Shown here in pieces: positions 1 to 9,495 of a stretch of DNA of 64,000 nt. Within the stretch, counting starts at the first letter, position 1. Every line of letters begins with the position of its first letter. This DNA is from an uncultured Aquimarina sp. (lineage in GTDB: Bacteria; Bacteroidota; Bacteroidia; Flavobacteriales; Flavobacteriaceae): positions 117,804-181,803 of the forward strand of contig CANLMN010000006.1 of NCBI GenBank assembly GCA_947492105.1. The letters are read 5' to 3'. Under the pieces are notes generated by a model. It ran no database searches, was not told the origin of the DNA, and saw nothing but the letters and a program-made list of their open reading frames with translations. The position numbers and the translations under genes were made by a program.

Positions 1-532
1 CTTGTACATCGGTCCTATCATTCATAACAATAGTTGTCTTTTTTGATTTTATCTTTAGTTTTCCTCCTGCATTGTATTGCAATTTTACAACAACATCATC
101 AGCCTGAACACCTAAATCAAAACGACTCGAATTATCAGCATTTAAATGTAGCTTTTCACTAAACAACCATCCTTTTCCTTTGATTTCTGCATCATTTTTT
201 AATGTAATTTGTTCAATTCCATTAACAGTTAATTCTATTTCTAATTTTTTACTTTTTACAATTCTATTCGTCGTGTATATTTTTAGAATACTATCAGTCA
301 CATTGAACTTAATAACATCCATTAAATTATCATCTGTTTTTATACTATAACCTGACTCAGATCCTTGAACAATCATCACCTTTAGGGCATCATCAATCTC
401 TAGAATATTAAAATACTCATTAATTGATTTTGACATCTCAGTAACAACCTTACTCCCCTTTATTTTCGGCTTTTCTTGAGCCGATAGAGATGTTACAATA
501 CCTACTATTAGTAAAAAAATAATTTTTTTCAT
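1..532 (-). CDS. GIN-domain (DUF2807-like) secreted protein, 3' end beyond window
   Basis: The reading frame opens with ATG at 530-532 and runs without a stop to the window edge, giving 177 visible codons; the C-terminus is outside. The first 20 or so residues (MKKIIFLLIVGIVTSLSAQ) form a signal peptide. The following sequence (INEYFNILEIDDALKVMIVQ, then a segment with DDNLMDVIKF and later GKGWLFSEKLHLNADNSS) has the repeating short beta-strand pattern of head GIN domain proteins, putative adhesin or auto-transporter-like right-handed beta structures common in Bacteroidetes. Function of the family is unknown; export to the periplasm or surface is inferred from the signal peptide. Its upstream gap has no clear promoter box. 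Confidence 0.72.
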   Translation of the reverse strand, partial: MKKIIFLLIVGIVTSLSAQEKPKIKGSKVVTEMSKSINEYFNILEIDDALKVMIVQGSESGYSIKTDDNLMDVIKFNVTDSILKIYTTNRIVKSKKLEIELTVNGIEQITLKNDAEIKGKGWLFSEKLHLNADNSSRFDLGVQADDVVVKLQYNAGGKLKIKSKKTTIVMNDRTDVQ

Positions 533-953
533 GCTTTATTTGATTAAATTAACACCATTATCGGGTTACTATTGATTAAGACACATACTAATTAAAAAAG
601 TCACATTTTTTTTCAAAAAACACAAAAAAATGAAACCTTATACATTACAAATTACTATTAAACAACAGGATAAAAAAAAAACATCTAGTTGATTACAATT
701 TTTATTTTAAAAAAAACACCAATTCACTGTTCTAGATCGTCAAAATAGTCTCAAAACATCGCTATTCTTATATATCCATAACGCTCATTACTTCTAACAA
801 AAAACGTTGTCAAATTTGATACCACAGGCCATTACTCGATATTTACAATACCTTGTACTACAAGACATCACCAAACCAAGATTAATTTTAGGCACTTTTT
901 GGTGAACATAGAAAGTTAAGAAATGTCGTCCTTTGATATCATCATAAACTTAG
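533..953. other. Intergenic gap without a recognisable gene
   Basis: About 420 bases of very AT-rich DNA between the GIN protein start and the mscS stop. No reading frame with coding character, no clear terminator hairpin and no copy of the dispersed repeats was seen. Confidence 0.5.
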
Positions 954-1781
954 CTACTTCATAACAGTAATAGTACTTTCAGAACTTGTTTTTATTGGAA
1001 TAATCATTTTTCCGGTACTTGTTTCTAATGTAACACAAAGATTATCCACAGCTAATACAGTTCCTTCTACCTCGTTGATTTTTATCCGATCCCCTACCTC
1101 AAAATTTTTACGCATATAAAATGTTCTAAGAAGATCGGCAACAATCATCCATGATCCTAGACCCAAGCCAATAGAAATCGCCAATAAAAATGCTCCTAAA
1201 ATGATAGTTACATTATTGGTAATCACAGTAGTATCTATCCCAGCTTGATTTAGCGCTGTAATGGTAATAATTATCGCAATAATATAAAACACTAAAGAAC
1301 TTATTATTTTGGCCCCATTAAGATTAAAGGATTTATACAGTCCATGAATAGCATTTTTGACAAATGTAGCTATATAGATTCCAATCATAAATAAAGCCAT
1401 AGCGCTAAAAAGCCTAGGGAGATATCTCAAAAGGTTTCCGATTTCTTTGGAGACCACATCCCACTGCATAATATCTGCCGCAATAATTAACAAAACCAAA
1501 AACATAATCCATTTTACAAAAGTGATAATGACTTTGGATACTTTTATGTCAATATTAGTTTTTTCAAAAACACCTAATTCATTAATTTTTTCAGTGAGCT
1601 TATCAAGCTTAATCAATTTAAATACTTTTTTAAGTAAAAATATACTTAGACGTATCAAAATCCACCCTAATAACAGTACTACAAGAGCTCCAAAAATATT
1701 TGGTAACGTAAGCATTAGCTTTTCACTCATTGCAGCAATTGCCTTAAAAATCAACTCTTTCCATTGTGTAACTATTTCCAT
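954..1781 (-). CDS. Small MscS-family mechanosensitive ion channel
   Basis: A 275-aa inner-membrane protein. The N-terminal part holds about four hydrophobic segments, the first near residues 25-50 (LPNIFGALVVLLLGWILIRL), typical of the conserved-TM-helix subgroup. The pore-lining Gly/Ala-rich helix is seen around residues 195-215 (ISIGLGLGSW), followed by the MscS beta domain with FEVGDRIKINEVEGTVLAV and a short end shortly after PIKTSSES. The protein stops right after the beta domain, so the long C-terminal alpha/beta cage of E. coli MscS is missing. Likely role: osmotic down-shock release valve. It is transcribed towards the GIN gene; no operon partner is evident. Confidence 0.85.
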   Translation of the reverse strand: MEIVTQWKELIFKAIAAMSEKLMLTLPNIFGALVVLLLGWILIRLSIFLLKKVFKLIKLDKLTEKINELGVFEKTNIDIKVSKVIITFVKWIMFLVLLIIAADIMQWDVVSKEIGNLLRYLPRLFSAMALFMIGIYIATFVKNAIHGLYKSFNLNGAKIISSLVFYIIAIIITITALNQAGIDTTVITNNVTIILGAFLLAISIGLGLGSWMIVADLLRTFYMRKNFEVGDRIKINEVEGTVLAVDNLCVTLETSTGKMIIPIKTSSESTITVMK

Positions 1782-2061
1782 ACCCTACTAATGTATAATT
1801 CGTTCTACTAAAAACTATTTTAATAAATTACCGCCTATCCTTATATAATTATTGCAACAAGTCAGCTTTTTTCTTTTGTATATCAGCGTAAAACAAACTA
1901 TGCTCTAATTTTATGTATTATTATAAAAAATCAACTTGCTCTTGGATAGTTCTAAACTACGCACACTAACTAATACTCTTTGATTTTCAGTTATTTATAA
2001 AACTTGCCAGCACAATTTTTAGTTTTTCAAAACTGTTCATAGTAAAGACATCACGATCTTA

Positions 2062-2232
2062 TTACGTTTTTGACTTTAAAGATTCTTCCAATATCGAAGG
2101 GAACTTTACAAAAAACAAATCTCCAAGTTCCTTAAATAACTCTACATAGGCCGCATCTTTCATTACTGTAGCTTTAAGTTCTGCAGGGACCTCTTTGTTT
2201 GGGCTTATCTCTTTAAAAGGATTTTTATTCAT
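2062..2232 (-). CDS. 56-aa protein coupled to the ECF sigma factor
   Basis: A short frame of 56 codons starting MNKNPFKEISPNKEVPAELK and ending SLKSKT-stop. The ATG at 2230-2232 lies two bases after the stop of the sigma factor gene, so translation is probably coupled. The codon pattern is coding-like, with a Pro/Glu-rich start and an amphipathic helix around residues 28-52. As I recall, flavobacterial ECF sigma genes are often followed by a small acidic protein of this kind. No membrane segment is present, so it is not a classical membrane anti-sigma factor. A regulatory partner role is only inferred from position. Confidence 0.6.
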   Translation of the reverse strand: MNKNPFKEISPNKEVPAELKATVMKDAAYVELFKELGDLFFVKFPSILEESLKSKT

Positions 2233-2234
2233 AC

Positions 2235-2858
2235 TTACAAGCTATTATGTATATCAATAAGCTTTAGCCTTGCTCTTTTTAATCGCATTTTTATAGCACT
2301 CTCTCCTACTTGAAGCAACTCCTGTAAATCTTTTATCGAAACATCATCCTGATATTTCAGTAACAAAAGTGATTTATCCTCTGGAGCTATTATTTTTAAT
2401 GCGCGTTCTAGCTTAGAGGCTTTCATTTCAAAAAAAACCTTTTCATCCACATCTTCTTTATCATCAAGATAATATTCATGATCATCAATAGGGTCAGATC
2501 TATCACTCATCTTTCTGTTTTGATCACGTCTAACGTAATTTACACAAAAATTATAGGTAAAAGAATAGAGCCATGTAGAAAATTTGGAATTCCCTTTAAA
2601 GCTACTCAACTTTGTGAATAGTTTTAAAAATACGTCTTGAGCCAAATCTTTTGCCTCTGCGTCATTTCTCGAAAAAGTATAACATCTATTATAAACTTTC
2701 TTACTATATCGGTCATATAATGTTCCAAATAATAGCGTATTATTGGTTGCTACAATTTCGGCTATTAATTCCGTATCTGATAGTCCTTTCGATTTCTTTA
2801 GAATATCTCCAGGTCTTTTATTAATTAAAACTAAAAATACATGCTTTAAAAAATTCAT
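2235..2858 (-). CDS. ECF-type RNA polymerase sigma factor
   Basis: 207 aa. Region 2 is recognised around residues 40-110 (LFGTLYDRYSKKVYNRCY, DAEAKDLAQDVFLKLF, FKGNSKFSTWLYSFTYNFCV) with the -10 recognition helix, then an acidic linker (DPIDDHEYYLDDKEDVDE), then region 4 near residues 150-205 (DDVSIKDLQELLQVGESAIK) with a helix-turn-helix for -35 contact. This is the standard two-domain ECF layout. No FecR-type or zinc anti-sigma gene is adjacent; instead a 56-aa frame follows immediately. A candidate promoter box on the minus strand lies 33 bases upstream. The regulon cannot be told from the sequence. Confidence 0.9.
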   Translation of the reverse strand: MNFLKHVFLVLINKRPGDILKKSKGLSDTELIAEIVATNNTLLFGTLYDRYSKKVYNRCYTFSRNDAEAKDLAQDVFLKLFTKLSSFKGNSKFSTWLYSFTYNFCVNYVRRDQNRKMSDRSDPIDDHEYYLDDKEDVDEKVFFEMKASKLERALKIIAPEDKSLLLLKYQDDVSIKDLQELLQVGESAIKMRLKRARLKLIDIHNSL

Positions 2859-2890
2859 TCAGCTAATTCAGCATACGGTTTAAGAGTGTT

Positions 2891-2898
2891 CAAATTTA
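2891..2898 (-). promoter_or_regulatory. Candidate -7 box of the ECF sigma gene
   Basis: Reads TAAATTTG on the minus strand, a full match to the flavobacterial TAnnTTTG box, 33 bases upstream of the sigma factor ATG. No convincing -33 TTG was seen. Confidence 0.45.
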
Positions 2899-3111
2899 AC
2901 TAAAAATGTTCCTAAGCCGTAATGAAAAACATAATCAATCCGAAGAAAAGCACCTTTATTCGTTGAATTGAATCAATAACACCTATTTGGGTATACAAAT
3001 GCTATTATGACACTTGGTGTTCTAGTTATTGATACTACACATTCTCAAAACCAATATCCATATCATTTTAAGTACACAAACTGTTTGCATCAACCAAGAC
3101 ATATATAAAAA

Positions 3112-3139
3112 AGCCCAATAATCATAAGACTATTGGGCT
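3112..3139 (-). terminator. Terminator of the susCD operon (bidirectional form)
   Basis: Inverted repeat AGCCCAATA / TATTGGGCT with a 10-base loop, followed by runs of T on both strands. It lies 48 bases after the stop of the PKD lipoprotein, so it closes the operon. Confidence 0.85.
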
Positions 3140-3186
3140 TTTTTTATAAAACGTATGTAATACTATACGAATACGTACATTGGTAA

Positions 3187-4098
3187 TTAGTTAAGACCTT
3201 CTTGTATTATATCATCGATATAAAATGTCCCAGCAGCATCTGATGGTCCATTAATGATCATAACAAATTTTTGATATACTGCTTCTGCTACGGTTACCTT
3301 TCCGTTATCAGGATCATTAGCTGAAACAAACTCTAATTTAGCTTCATTATAATCAAAGGTTAACAGTTCCCAGCCGCTTCCAGTATGCTCTGCTGTTCCT
3401 TCTACACCTCTTTCATTGTTTGTTCCTACTTGAAATATTAGTGAAACAGGAACCGCAACTGTAGAATACACTTTTGCTGTAACCACTTTGTTACTTCCTT
3501 TAAAATCAATGATTGGTTGGTTTACATCATTAGCATCCTTCACTTCATATCCAAAACCTTGAAATGTAGCTGCTGCTTTTTTAAATTCTCCAACTTTGGT
3601 ATCCTCTTGGTTTTCTCCACTCATGAATGGGTTATCCACCACATCAAATGTCGTGTCATCTCCGAATTTGAAAGTGCCAGTTGCATCATCAAATTTAAAT
3701 TCTAAAGGAGCTAATAAACCAACAGAAACTTCTGTACTCACCTCTGCAGTATTACCCGATACACTAATTGCTTTATAGGTTACGGTATAGCTTCCATTAC
3801 CTGGAAAAATGTGAGTAACAGTTTCTCCAGCCGTAATCACAGTAGGAGTCTCATTTGGCACATCTCCAAATGTAATTTCATAAGTCACAGCATTGAGTGA
3901 ACTTGGAGTAAAATCAGCCTTCAACTGATTTTCCTCGTCAAATTGTGCACTTATAGGTTGGAAATTCAGTATTTCATCAGTATAATAACTTAATGGCACT
4001 GGATTAAATTCATCATCTCGATTATCACAAGAACTCAAGGAACCTGATAAACAGCAAGTCAATGCTAACAGTTTTATTCCATTTTTTAATTTATTCAT
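3187..4098 (-). CDS. PKD-domain surface lipoprotein of a SusCD locus
   Basis: 303 aa. Signal peptide and lipobox end at Cys24 (SGSLSSCDNRDDE); the acidic residues after the Cys fit the Bacteroidetes lipoprotein export signal for the cell surface. Residues about 60-127 form a PKD-like beta sandwich (FTPSSLNAVTYEITFGD, THIFPGNGSYTVTYKAIS). The C-terminal half (about 130-303) looks like a beta-sandwich binding module ending FYIDDIIQEGLN. Third gene of the operon after susC and susD, 30 bases after susD. Such SusE-position proteins usually help bind the glycan; similar PKD proteins occur in laminarin loci, but the substrate here is unknown. Function is inferred from position and fold. Confidence 0.8.
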   Translation of the reverse strand: MNKLKNGIKLLALTCCLSGSLSSCDNRDDEFNPVPLSYYTDEILNFQPISAQFDEENQLKADFTPSSLNAVTYEITFGDVPNETPTVITAGETVTHIFPGNGSYTVTYKAISVSGNTAEVSTEVSVGLLAPLEFKFDDATGTFKFGDDTTFDVVDNPFMSGENQEDTKVGEFKKAAATFQGFGYEVKDANDVNQPIIDFKGSNKVVTAKVYSTVAVPVSLIFQVGTNNERGVEGTAEHTGSGWELLTFDYNEAKLEFVSANDPDNGKVTVAEAVYQKFVMIINGPSDAAGTFYIDDIIQEGLN

Positions 4099-4128
4099 TT
4101 TAAATTGTATTTAATTTAAACTTTTATT

Positions 4129-5601
4129 TTAATACCCAGGATTCTGATCTGCAGCAGACAGTGAATTATTATTATCAATTTCTAAAGATGGAATTGGTAA
4201 TAACTCATGCTTATCTTTTACAAACATTACTGTCGGTCTATTTGTTTCAATCATTTCTTTTGCAATTCCCCATCTAAGTATATCATTAAGTCGTACTTGT
4301 TCTCCAGCTAATTCAACTCTTCTCTCGTGCTGAATAGCTTTCAAAATATCAGCTTTGGAATTTACAGGAAAAATAGGATCCAATGCAGGAGAACCATAAT
4401 TTGGCATTCCTACTCTTGCTCTAACCTCATTCATCAGCGTCAAAATTTCGGTTTTATTTCCTTCTGAATCTATCTCATTAAGAGCTTCTGCTTTCATAAG
4501 CATTACGTCTGCCATTCTGATCACTCTCACATTAATACCACTATTTGGTATTTGTACATCCGGATAGGTATACTTTTTCCATCTACCGTCTGTTCTAATA
4601 GTTGCATCCTTTCTTGGATCATTTTCTTCAAACGCATTTGTCAACTCAGTTCCTACAGGTAAGCTTCCAAAACCAGCATACTCAATTGCTCTAAACGTAG
4701 TTTCTGCTTGTCCTTTTCCATTGGTTGTCCATGCACTACCATCTCCATTTTCTGAAAACTCGCTACTAAAATTAACTTCAAAAATGGACTCACTATTATG
4801 TTCATTTTCTTCTCCAAAATTATCAGCAAAGTTTACCCCTTGAATGGTATAATTACTAGGATCATTTTCTACAGCTTCAAATGCAGCAACAGCTTCGGTA
4901 TATTGCTTTAAATACAATAGCACTTTACCTTTCAAAGCATTGGCTGCTCCTTTTGTAGCCCTACCATAATTGGTATTACCTAATTCTACCTTGGTGCCAC
5001 ATAATTTAATAGCTTCATCAAGATCCATTAAAATTCTATTATACACATCCTCTTGAGAAGACTTTGGTGTCCCATCCAAACTATTTACTGGTTGCAAAAC
5101 CAAAGGAACATCTCCAAATCTTGAAGTTAGCATAAAATAATATAATGCTCGGGTAAAATAGTTTTCACCTATTGCTTGGTCCTTATCTTCTTGCGAAATA
5201 TCATCATCCGGTGCTGAAGTAATGAGTTGCTTATTATTTAGCACCCCATTTGCTTTAGCAATACCCTGATAACAAGCTATCCAATAACGAGTTATACCAA
5301 TATTTGCAGGATCCAACGTATAATCGTGCATTTGCTGTTTATCTGGTTCCATACCAGTAGCATTACTTTCATCAGACATCCCATCATGTATAAAAAAGGC
5401 ATGTCTCGCATAGGTTCCTCTAATCTGTAAGTCACCATATGACGCCGTTGAAAAAGCTAATAATTCTGCTTGATTATTAACAGTAAAATTGTCAGTAGTA
5501 AAAGCATTGGGATCTGTTAGCTGCAAATCTTTTTCATCTACACAAGAATACATACTAAGCATTACAAGTGATAGAAAACTTATTCTTTTTATAATTTTCA
5601 T
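4129..5601 (-). CDS. SusD/RagB-family outer-membrane nutrient-binding lipoprotein
   Basis: 490 aa. Lipobox at Cys20 (MLSMYSC) followed by VDEKD, a surface-export type acidic signal. SusD hallmarks include the TPR-like helices with YFTRALYYFMLTSRFGDVPL, the RATKGAANALKGKVLLYLKQ segment, and the C-terminal IQHERRVELAGEQVRLNDIL and KHELLPIPSLEID motifs. It forms the lid of the SusC transporter and binds the oligosaccharide or peptide at the surface. The gene starts 11 bases after the susC stop and is clearly co-transcribed. Ligand unknown; no glycoside hydrolase gene lies next to it in this window. Confidence 0.95.
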   Translation of the reverse strand: MKIIKRISFLSLVMLSMYSCVDEKDLQLTDPNAFTTDNFTVNNQAELLAFSTASYGDLQIRGTYARHAFFIHDGMSDESNATGMEPDKQQMHDYTLDPANIGITRYWIACYQGIAKANGVLNNKQLITSAPDDDISQEDKDQAIGENYFTRALYYFMLTSRFGDVPLVLQPVNSLDGTPKSSQEDVYNRILMDLDEAIKLCGTKVELGNTNYGRATKGAANALKGKVLLYLKQYTEAVAAFEAVENDPSNYTIQGVNFADNFGEENEHNSESIFEVNFSSEFSENGDGSAWTTNGKGQAETTFRAIEYAGFGSLPVGTELTNAFEENDPRKDATIRTDGRWKKYTYPDVQIPNSGINVRVIRMADVMLMKAEALNEIDSEGNKTEILTLMNEVRARVGMPNYGSPALDPIFPVNSKADILKAIQHERRVELAGEQVRLNDILRWGIAKEMIETNRPTVMFVKDKHELLPIPSLEIDNNNSLSAADQNPGY

Positions 5602-5612
5602 CTTTTTAATTT

Positions 5613-8600
5613 TTAAAATTCAACTTGAACTCCAGCAAGTATTGTTCTTGGTGTAGGATAGAAACCTCTGTCAACTCCTAATTCTGTAATTGGACCTTGA
5701 TTACGAATAAAATCTCTTCTTCTTGCAGGAATTTCAGGATCATATCCCGAATAATCTGTTATTGTAAATAAGTTTTGTCCTTGGATATAAATTCTGAATT
5801 TACTTAGAACTCCCTGACCAAAACTATTTAGCGCATTTTGAGAGAAAGAATACCCTAGTGTTAGATTCTTCACTCTCAAGAAAGAAGCATCTTCTATATA
5901 ACGATCAGACACTCTAACATTACGGTTAGGATCTCCAAGTGATACTCTTGGCTGTGTGGTATTTGTATTTTCTGGCGTCCAAGAATCCAAAACTATTCTA
6001 CCAGCATTAAAAATTCTTCCTGATCCTTCTACATCATACAAATTAGAGTTAAATGCATCCACTCCTTGTACTCCATATAGATTAGCTACAAAATCAAAAC
6101 CTTTATACGCTGCATTCAAATTAAGACCATAATTAAATTTTGGGAATGGATTTCCAATAATTGTTCTATCACCATCATTAATAACTCCATCTCCATTAAT
6201 ATCTCTGAATCTGATATCACCAGGAGAAGTTTGTCCGTCCTGAACAGGACCAGCCTCTACTTCTGCTTGGCTCTGAAAAATCCCATCAGTTTGCCAACCA
6301 AAAAAGCTCAATATTGGATCTCCTACTCGAATTATATTAAGTAATTCTTGTTCAAATCTAGATATTGGAATCAAATCAGAATTACCTGTAGAAAGCACTT
6401 CATTTTTTGATGTACTTAAATTTGCATCAATGGACCATGTAAAATCACCTTGGTTGTCATTATAACCAATTTGAAATTCAAATCCTTTGGTATTAACTTC
6501 ACCAACATTGGATATAACCCCAGAAAGATCCTCATTTGCTGTGGTATTTGGGATTCCATCTGAAGGAGAAGGTACAGCACTAATTAACAAATCAGTTCCT
6601 CTGGACGTAAAATATTCTGCAGCGAGTGTTACTTTGTTATTAAACAACCCTAGATCAAAACCATAGTTTGTTTTTATAGATCTCTCCCATTTCAGATCAT
6701 CATTTGCAAAACCAGTAAAAACATTGTTAACAATTGGAGTAGCACCATCACCAATAATATATCCTCCAAAAGGAATTACCTTTGATTGAAAACTATACAA
6801 TGCAATATCGTTATTACCTGTTACCCCATAACTAGCTCTAAGCTTTAATTCATTGATCACATCGTTGTCAGCCAAAAAGTTCTCTTCTGAAACTCTCCAT
6901 GCTGCAGATGCTGCTGGAAAACTACCCCACAAATAATTTTTACCAAATCTTGATGATCCATCACGTCGAATCGATCCAGAAAGCAAATATTTATTTGCAT
7001 AACTATAATTCAAACGCCCAATATAAGAAACCAAAAGATCTTTACGCGTTAAAGAATTAGCAGAAGTTCTCACATTACCTAAATTTTCTACTCCTTGCTG
7101 AAAATCAGATCGTACATTAGTCTCTTCTTCAAAAACATCCAATAGTTCATATACAGCAGTTGCAGTAAAATCATGACTATCACCAAGTGTAACATCATAG
7201 GTTACACTACTAGTCAATGTAGTCGTCAACGCTCTTGCAGAAGACTTAGTCAAAAAGTTATTTTCTTGCCTATGAGCTGATTGAGTAGGAATTAATTCAT
7301 TCGAATAATCACCATCATCATAACTTCTTGAAGTATAGTCATTATTATTATAGTTTAAATTAACACCAACCTGTTGTCTAAATTTTAATCCTTCTATAAA
7401 CTCATATTCTCCGTATAATGAGCCATAGAAGTTTGTATTCCTGTTAATTCTTTCTTGAGTAGATTGTACTCTTACTGGATTCTCTGAATCATTATCATCA
7501 ATCCTATTCGCTGGACCTTGAAAATTAGTAGTACCCGGCTCAAAAACACCTAATATTGGAGCTGATTTGATAGCATGCTCTATAATCGTTCTACCACCAC
7601 TCTCATTTAATTGCGCTTGTTCAGACACACCTAAACCAAAAGATTCACCTATTTTAAATTTTTCAGATAATACAATATCACTATTTACACCAAAAGTATA
7701 TCTATCAAAACCTGTATTGATAATTACACCTTCTTGCTTTATGTACCCACCGTACATGTAGTAATTAATATTGTCTCCACCTCCAGAATAGTTCATATCA
7801 ATATTAGCTGTTGGAGCTGTGACAAATATTTCGTCTTGCCAATCCGTATCATTTTTTGATACTTCTTCTGCATATATAGTACCAAGTAATCTAGGAGGCA
7901 CATTACCAAAAGCTTCAGCATACTGTGCATATTCTTGAGCATTTAGTAAATCATATCTGTTATCAAATCTTTGGTACCCAGTGTATGTACTCAATCCAAG
8001 CTTTGACCATCCTTTTTTACCTTTTTTGGTAGTGATCAAAACAACACCATTAGATCCTCTAGAACCATAAATAGCTGCCGATGCAGCATCCTTAAGAATA
8101 TCTACAGATTCTATAGATGATGGGTTAATATTATTAATATCATCGATCACAAGTCCATCAACCACGTATAATGGATCTCCGCCACCGAATGTCGATAAAC
8201 CACGTACCCTTACGGTTGGTGCTTGACCAGGACTTCCTGAGCTTTGAACAGTAACACCAGATGCTCGCCCCTGTAAGGCTTGATCTAATCCTATTACAGG
8301 ATTTTCTGTAAGTTCACCACCTTTTACACTACTAATAGCAGAACTGACTTTTGCTCTTGATGAAGAACCGTATCCAACAACAACAACTTCGTCCAAGTCA
8401 TTCTCATCAGTTTTTAGAGATATATCTAAAGTAGGTTGTCCGGCATAAACAACGCTTTGGGGTACAAAGCCAACATAAGTAAATTTAATCACTTGACCCA
8501 CAGCAGCTCTAAGATTGTACACTCCATCAAAATCTGTTTGTGTACCTGTGGTAGTGCCTTCAATAAGTACATTAACCCCTGGCAATATTTCGCCTTGGGC

Positions 8601-8687
8601 ATCAGTAACTGTTCCGGTAACGTCACCTTCTTGGGCAAAGGTCAACGCCGACAGCAATAATGACAAAAAAGTTAGAATTTTCCTCAT
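5613..8687 (-). CDS. SusC/RagA-family TonB-dependent outer-membrane transporter
   Basis: 1024 aa, normal for the family. Signal peptide residues 1-18 (MRKILTFLSLLLSALTFAQ), then a carboxypeptidase-regulatory-like domain at about 20-100 (VTDAQGEILPGVNVLIEGTT, DFDGVYNL), a plug domain at about 105-215 with the SusC signature SVDILKDAASAAIYGSRGSN followed by GVVLITTKKG, then a long beta-barrel ending in FYPTPRTILAGVQVEF. The final Phe fits BAM-dependent insertion. First gene of a three-gene minus-strand operon with susD and the PKD lipoprotein. It imports large ligands in complex with SusD. There is no adjacent hybrid two-component or sigma/anti-sigma regulator, so control is not evident. Confidence 0.96.
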   Translation of the reverse strand: MRKILTFLSLLLSALTFAQEGDVTGTVTDAQGEILPGVNVLIEGTTTGTQTDFDGVYNLRAAVGQVIKFTYVGFVPQSVVYAGQPTLDISLKTDENDLDEVVVVGYGSSSRAKVSSAISSVKGGELTENPVIGLDQALQGRASGVTVQSSGSPGQAPTVRVRGLSTFGGGDPLYVVDGLVIDDINNINPSSIESVDILKDAASAAIYGSRGSNGVVLITTKKGKKGWSKLGLSTYTGYQRFDNRYDLLNAQEYAQYAEAFGNVPPRLLGTIYAEEVSKNDTDWQDEIFVTAPTANIDMNYSGGGDNINYYMYGGYIKQEGVIINTGFDRYTFGVNSDIVLSEKFKIGESFGLGVSEQAQLNESGGRTIIEHAIKSAPILGVFEPGTTNFQGPANRIDDNDSENPVRVQSTQERINRNTNFYGSLYGEYEFIEGLKFRQQVGVNLNYNNNDYTSRSYDDGDYSNELIPTQSAHRQENNFLTKSSARALTTTLTSSVTYDVTLGDSHDFTATAVYELLDVFEEETNVRSDFQQGVENLGNVRTSANSLTRKDLLVSYIGRLNYSYANKYLLSGSIRRDGSSRFGKNYLWGSFPAASAAWRVSEENFLADNDVINELKLRASYGVTGNNDIALYSFQSKVIPFGGYIIGDGATPIVNNVFTGFANDDLKWERSIKTNYGFDLGLFNNKVTLAAEYFTSRGTDLLISAVPSPSDGIPNTTANEDLSGVISNVGEVNTKGFEFQIGYNDNQGDFTWSIDANLSTSKNEVLSTGNSDLIPISRFEQELLNIIRVGDPILSFFGWQTDGIFQSQAEVEAGPVQDGQTSPGDIRFRDINGDGVINDGDRTIIGNPFPKFNYGLNLNAAYKGFDFVANLYGVQGVDAFNSNLYDVEGSGRIFNAGRIVLDSWTPENTNTTQPRVSLGDPNRNVRVSDRYIEDASFLRVKNLTLGYSFSQNALNSFGQGVLSKFRIYIQGQNLFTITDYSGYDPEIPARRRDFIRNQGPITELGVDRGFYPTPRTILAGVQVEF

Positions 8688-9139
8688 GTTTAGTTTAATT
8701 ATAGTATTAAATGATTTTACAAAAACACTTTATTCTTAAATTAAGTGTTAAAAAATTAGTCTAAAAACAATTATTTTGCAACAATTGTAAAACGGAAATA
8801 GTCTTCAAAATATTATTACGTATCATTTGGCAAACATGTGAGTCTACAAGGTCTCACAGCACATTACCACTCCATATCTCTATGAATAACAACGTTACGA
8901 CTAACAAAAACGTTTTTTTATACGTTTTTACTAGTAGAAAAAATACATTATTTTCCAAATCCGAAGCATAAAATTATGCTTTTTTAATAATATACAGCAA
9001 TTATTAGCACTAAAATTTAATGTTTTTGCAACAAGTGTGATTCTCTGTAAAAAACTTGGCATCCTTAAATTTTTAACATTTATTTGTTTAATATCTCAAA
9101 ATCAAACCAATTTTATAAGTCAAAATTCTTTTTGAGAAG
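8688..9139. other. Divergent upstream region of susC
   Basis: About 450 bases without a gene between the susC start and the next plus-strand gene. It must hold the susC promoter, but no clean minus-strand TAnnTTTG box is visible. It contains an imperfect palindrome (listed separately) and two copies of TTTTGCAACAA followed closely by TGT, near 8774 and 9023. Confidence 0.5.
8724..8749. promoter_or_regulatory. Imperfect palindrome in the susC leader
   Basis: AACACTT at 8724-8730 and AAGTGTT at 8743-8749, with a further ATT/AAT pair inside, 37 bases upstream of the susC start codon. It could be an operator or a leader-RNA hairpin; which of these is not decidable from sequence. Confidence 0.35.
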
Positions 9140-9147
9140 TATCTTTG
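9140..9147 (+). promoter_or_regulatory. Candidate -7 box of the DUF3817 gene
   Basis: TATCTTTG, a full match to TAnnTTTG, 17 bases before the start codon of the gene at 9165. This implies a very short leader. Confidence 0.5.
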
Positions 9148-9164
9148 CAGTAAAATAATTTTAT

Positions 9165-9446
9165 ATGATCAAAAGTTTTCGTACTGTAAGTTTTTTTGAA
9201 GGTATTTCCTTTTTAGTTATTTTATTTATCACCATGCCACTCAAATATATTTTTGAAACCCCTGGCCCTAATCGAGTCATCGGCATGGCACATGGCGCAC
9301 TCTTTCTTCTTTATGTAATACTGGCTCTACTGGTCAAATCCAAAAAAAATTGGGATACCAAAACCTTAGCTATTGTATTAGTTTGTTCTGTTATTCCTTT
9401 TGGTACTTTTTGGATGGATCGAAAATATCTCAAAGAGTCCAACTAA
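9165..9446 (+). CDS. DUF3817 family small membrane protein
   Basis: 93 aa with three hydrophobic segments (about residues 10-30, 38-58 and 66-82). The start MIKSFRTVSFFEGISFLVIL followed by GMAHGALFLLYVILALLV and SVIPFGTFWMDRKYL matches the DUF3817 family of short integral membrane proteins, often ending in a basic tail as here. The His in GMAHG is a typical conserved residue. Monocistronic, preceded by a clear -7 box. Function unknown. Confidence 0.85.
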   Translation: MIKSFRTVSFFEGISFLVILFITMPLKYIFETPGPNRVIGMAHGALFLLYVILALLVKSKKNWDTKTLAIVLVCSVIPFGTFWMDRKYLKESN

Positions 9447-9495
9447 ACTTTTTCTGAGTATTTTATTCAGATTAACATAAAATATCATAAAACTT

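Noticed and set aside
1447-1791. 114-codon plus-strand frame opposite the mscS gene
   Set aside because: Its whole length is antisense to a clear MscS gene; residue composition is a shadow pattern.
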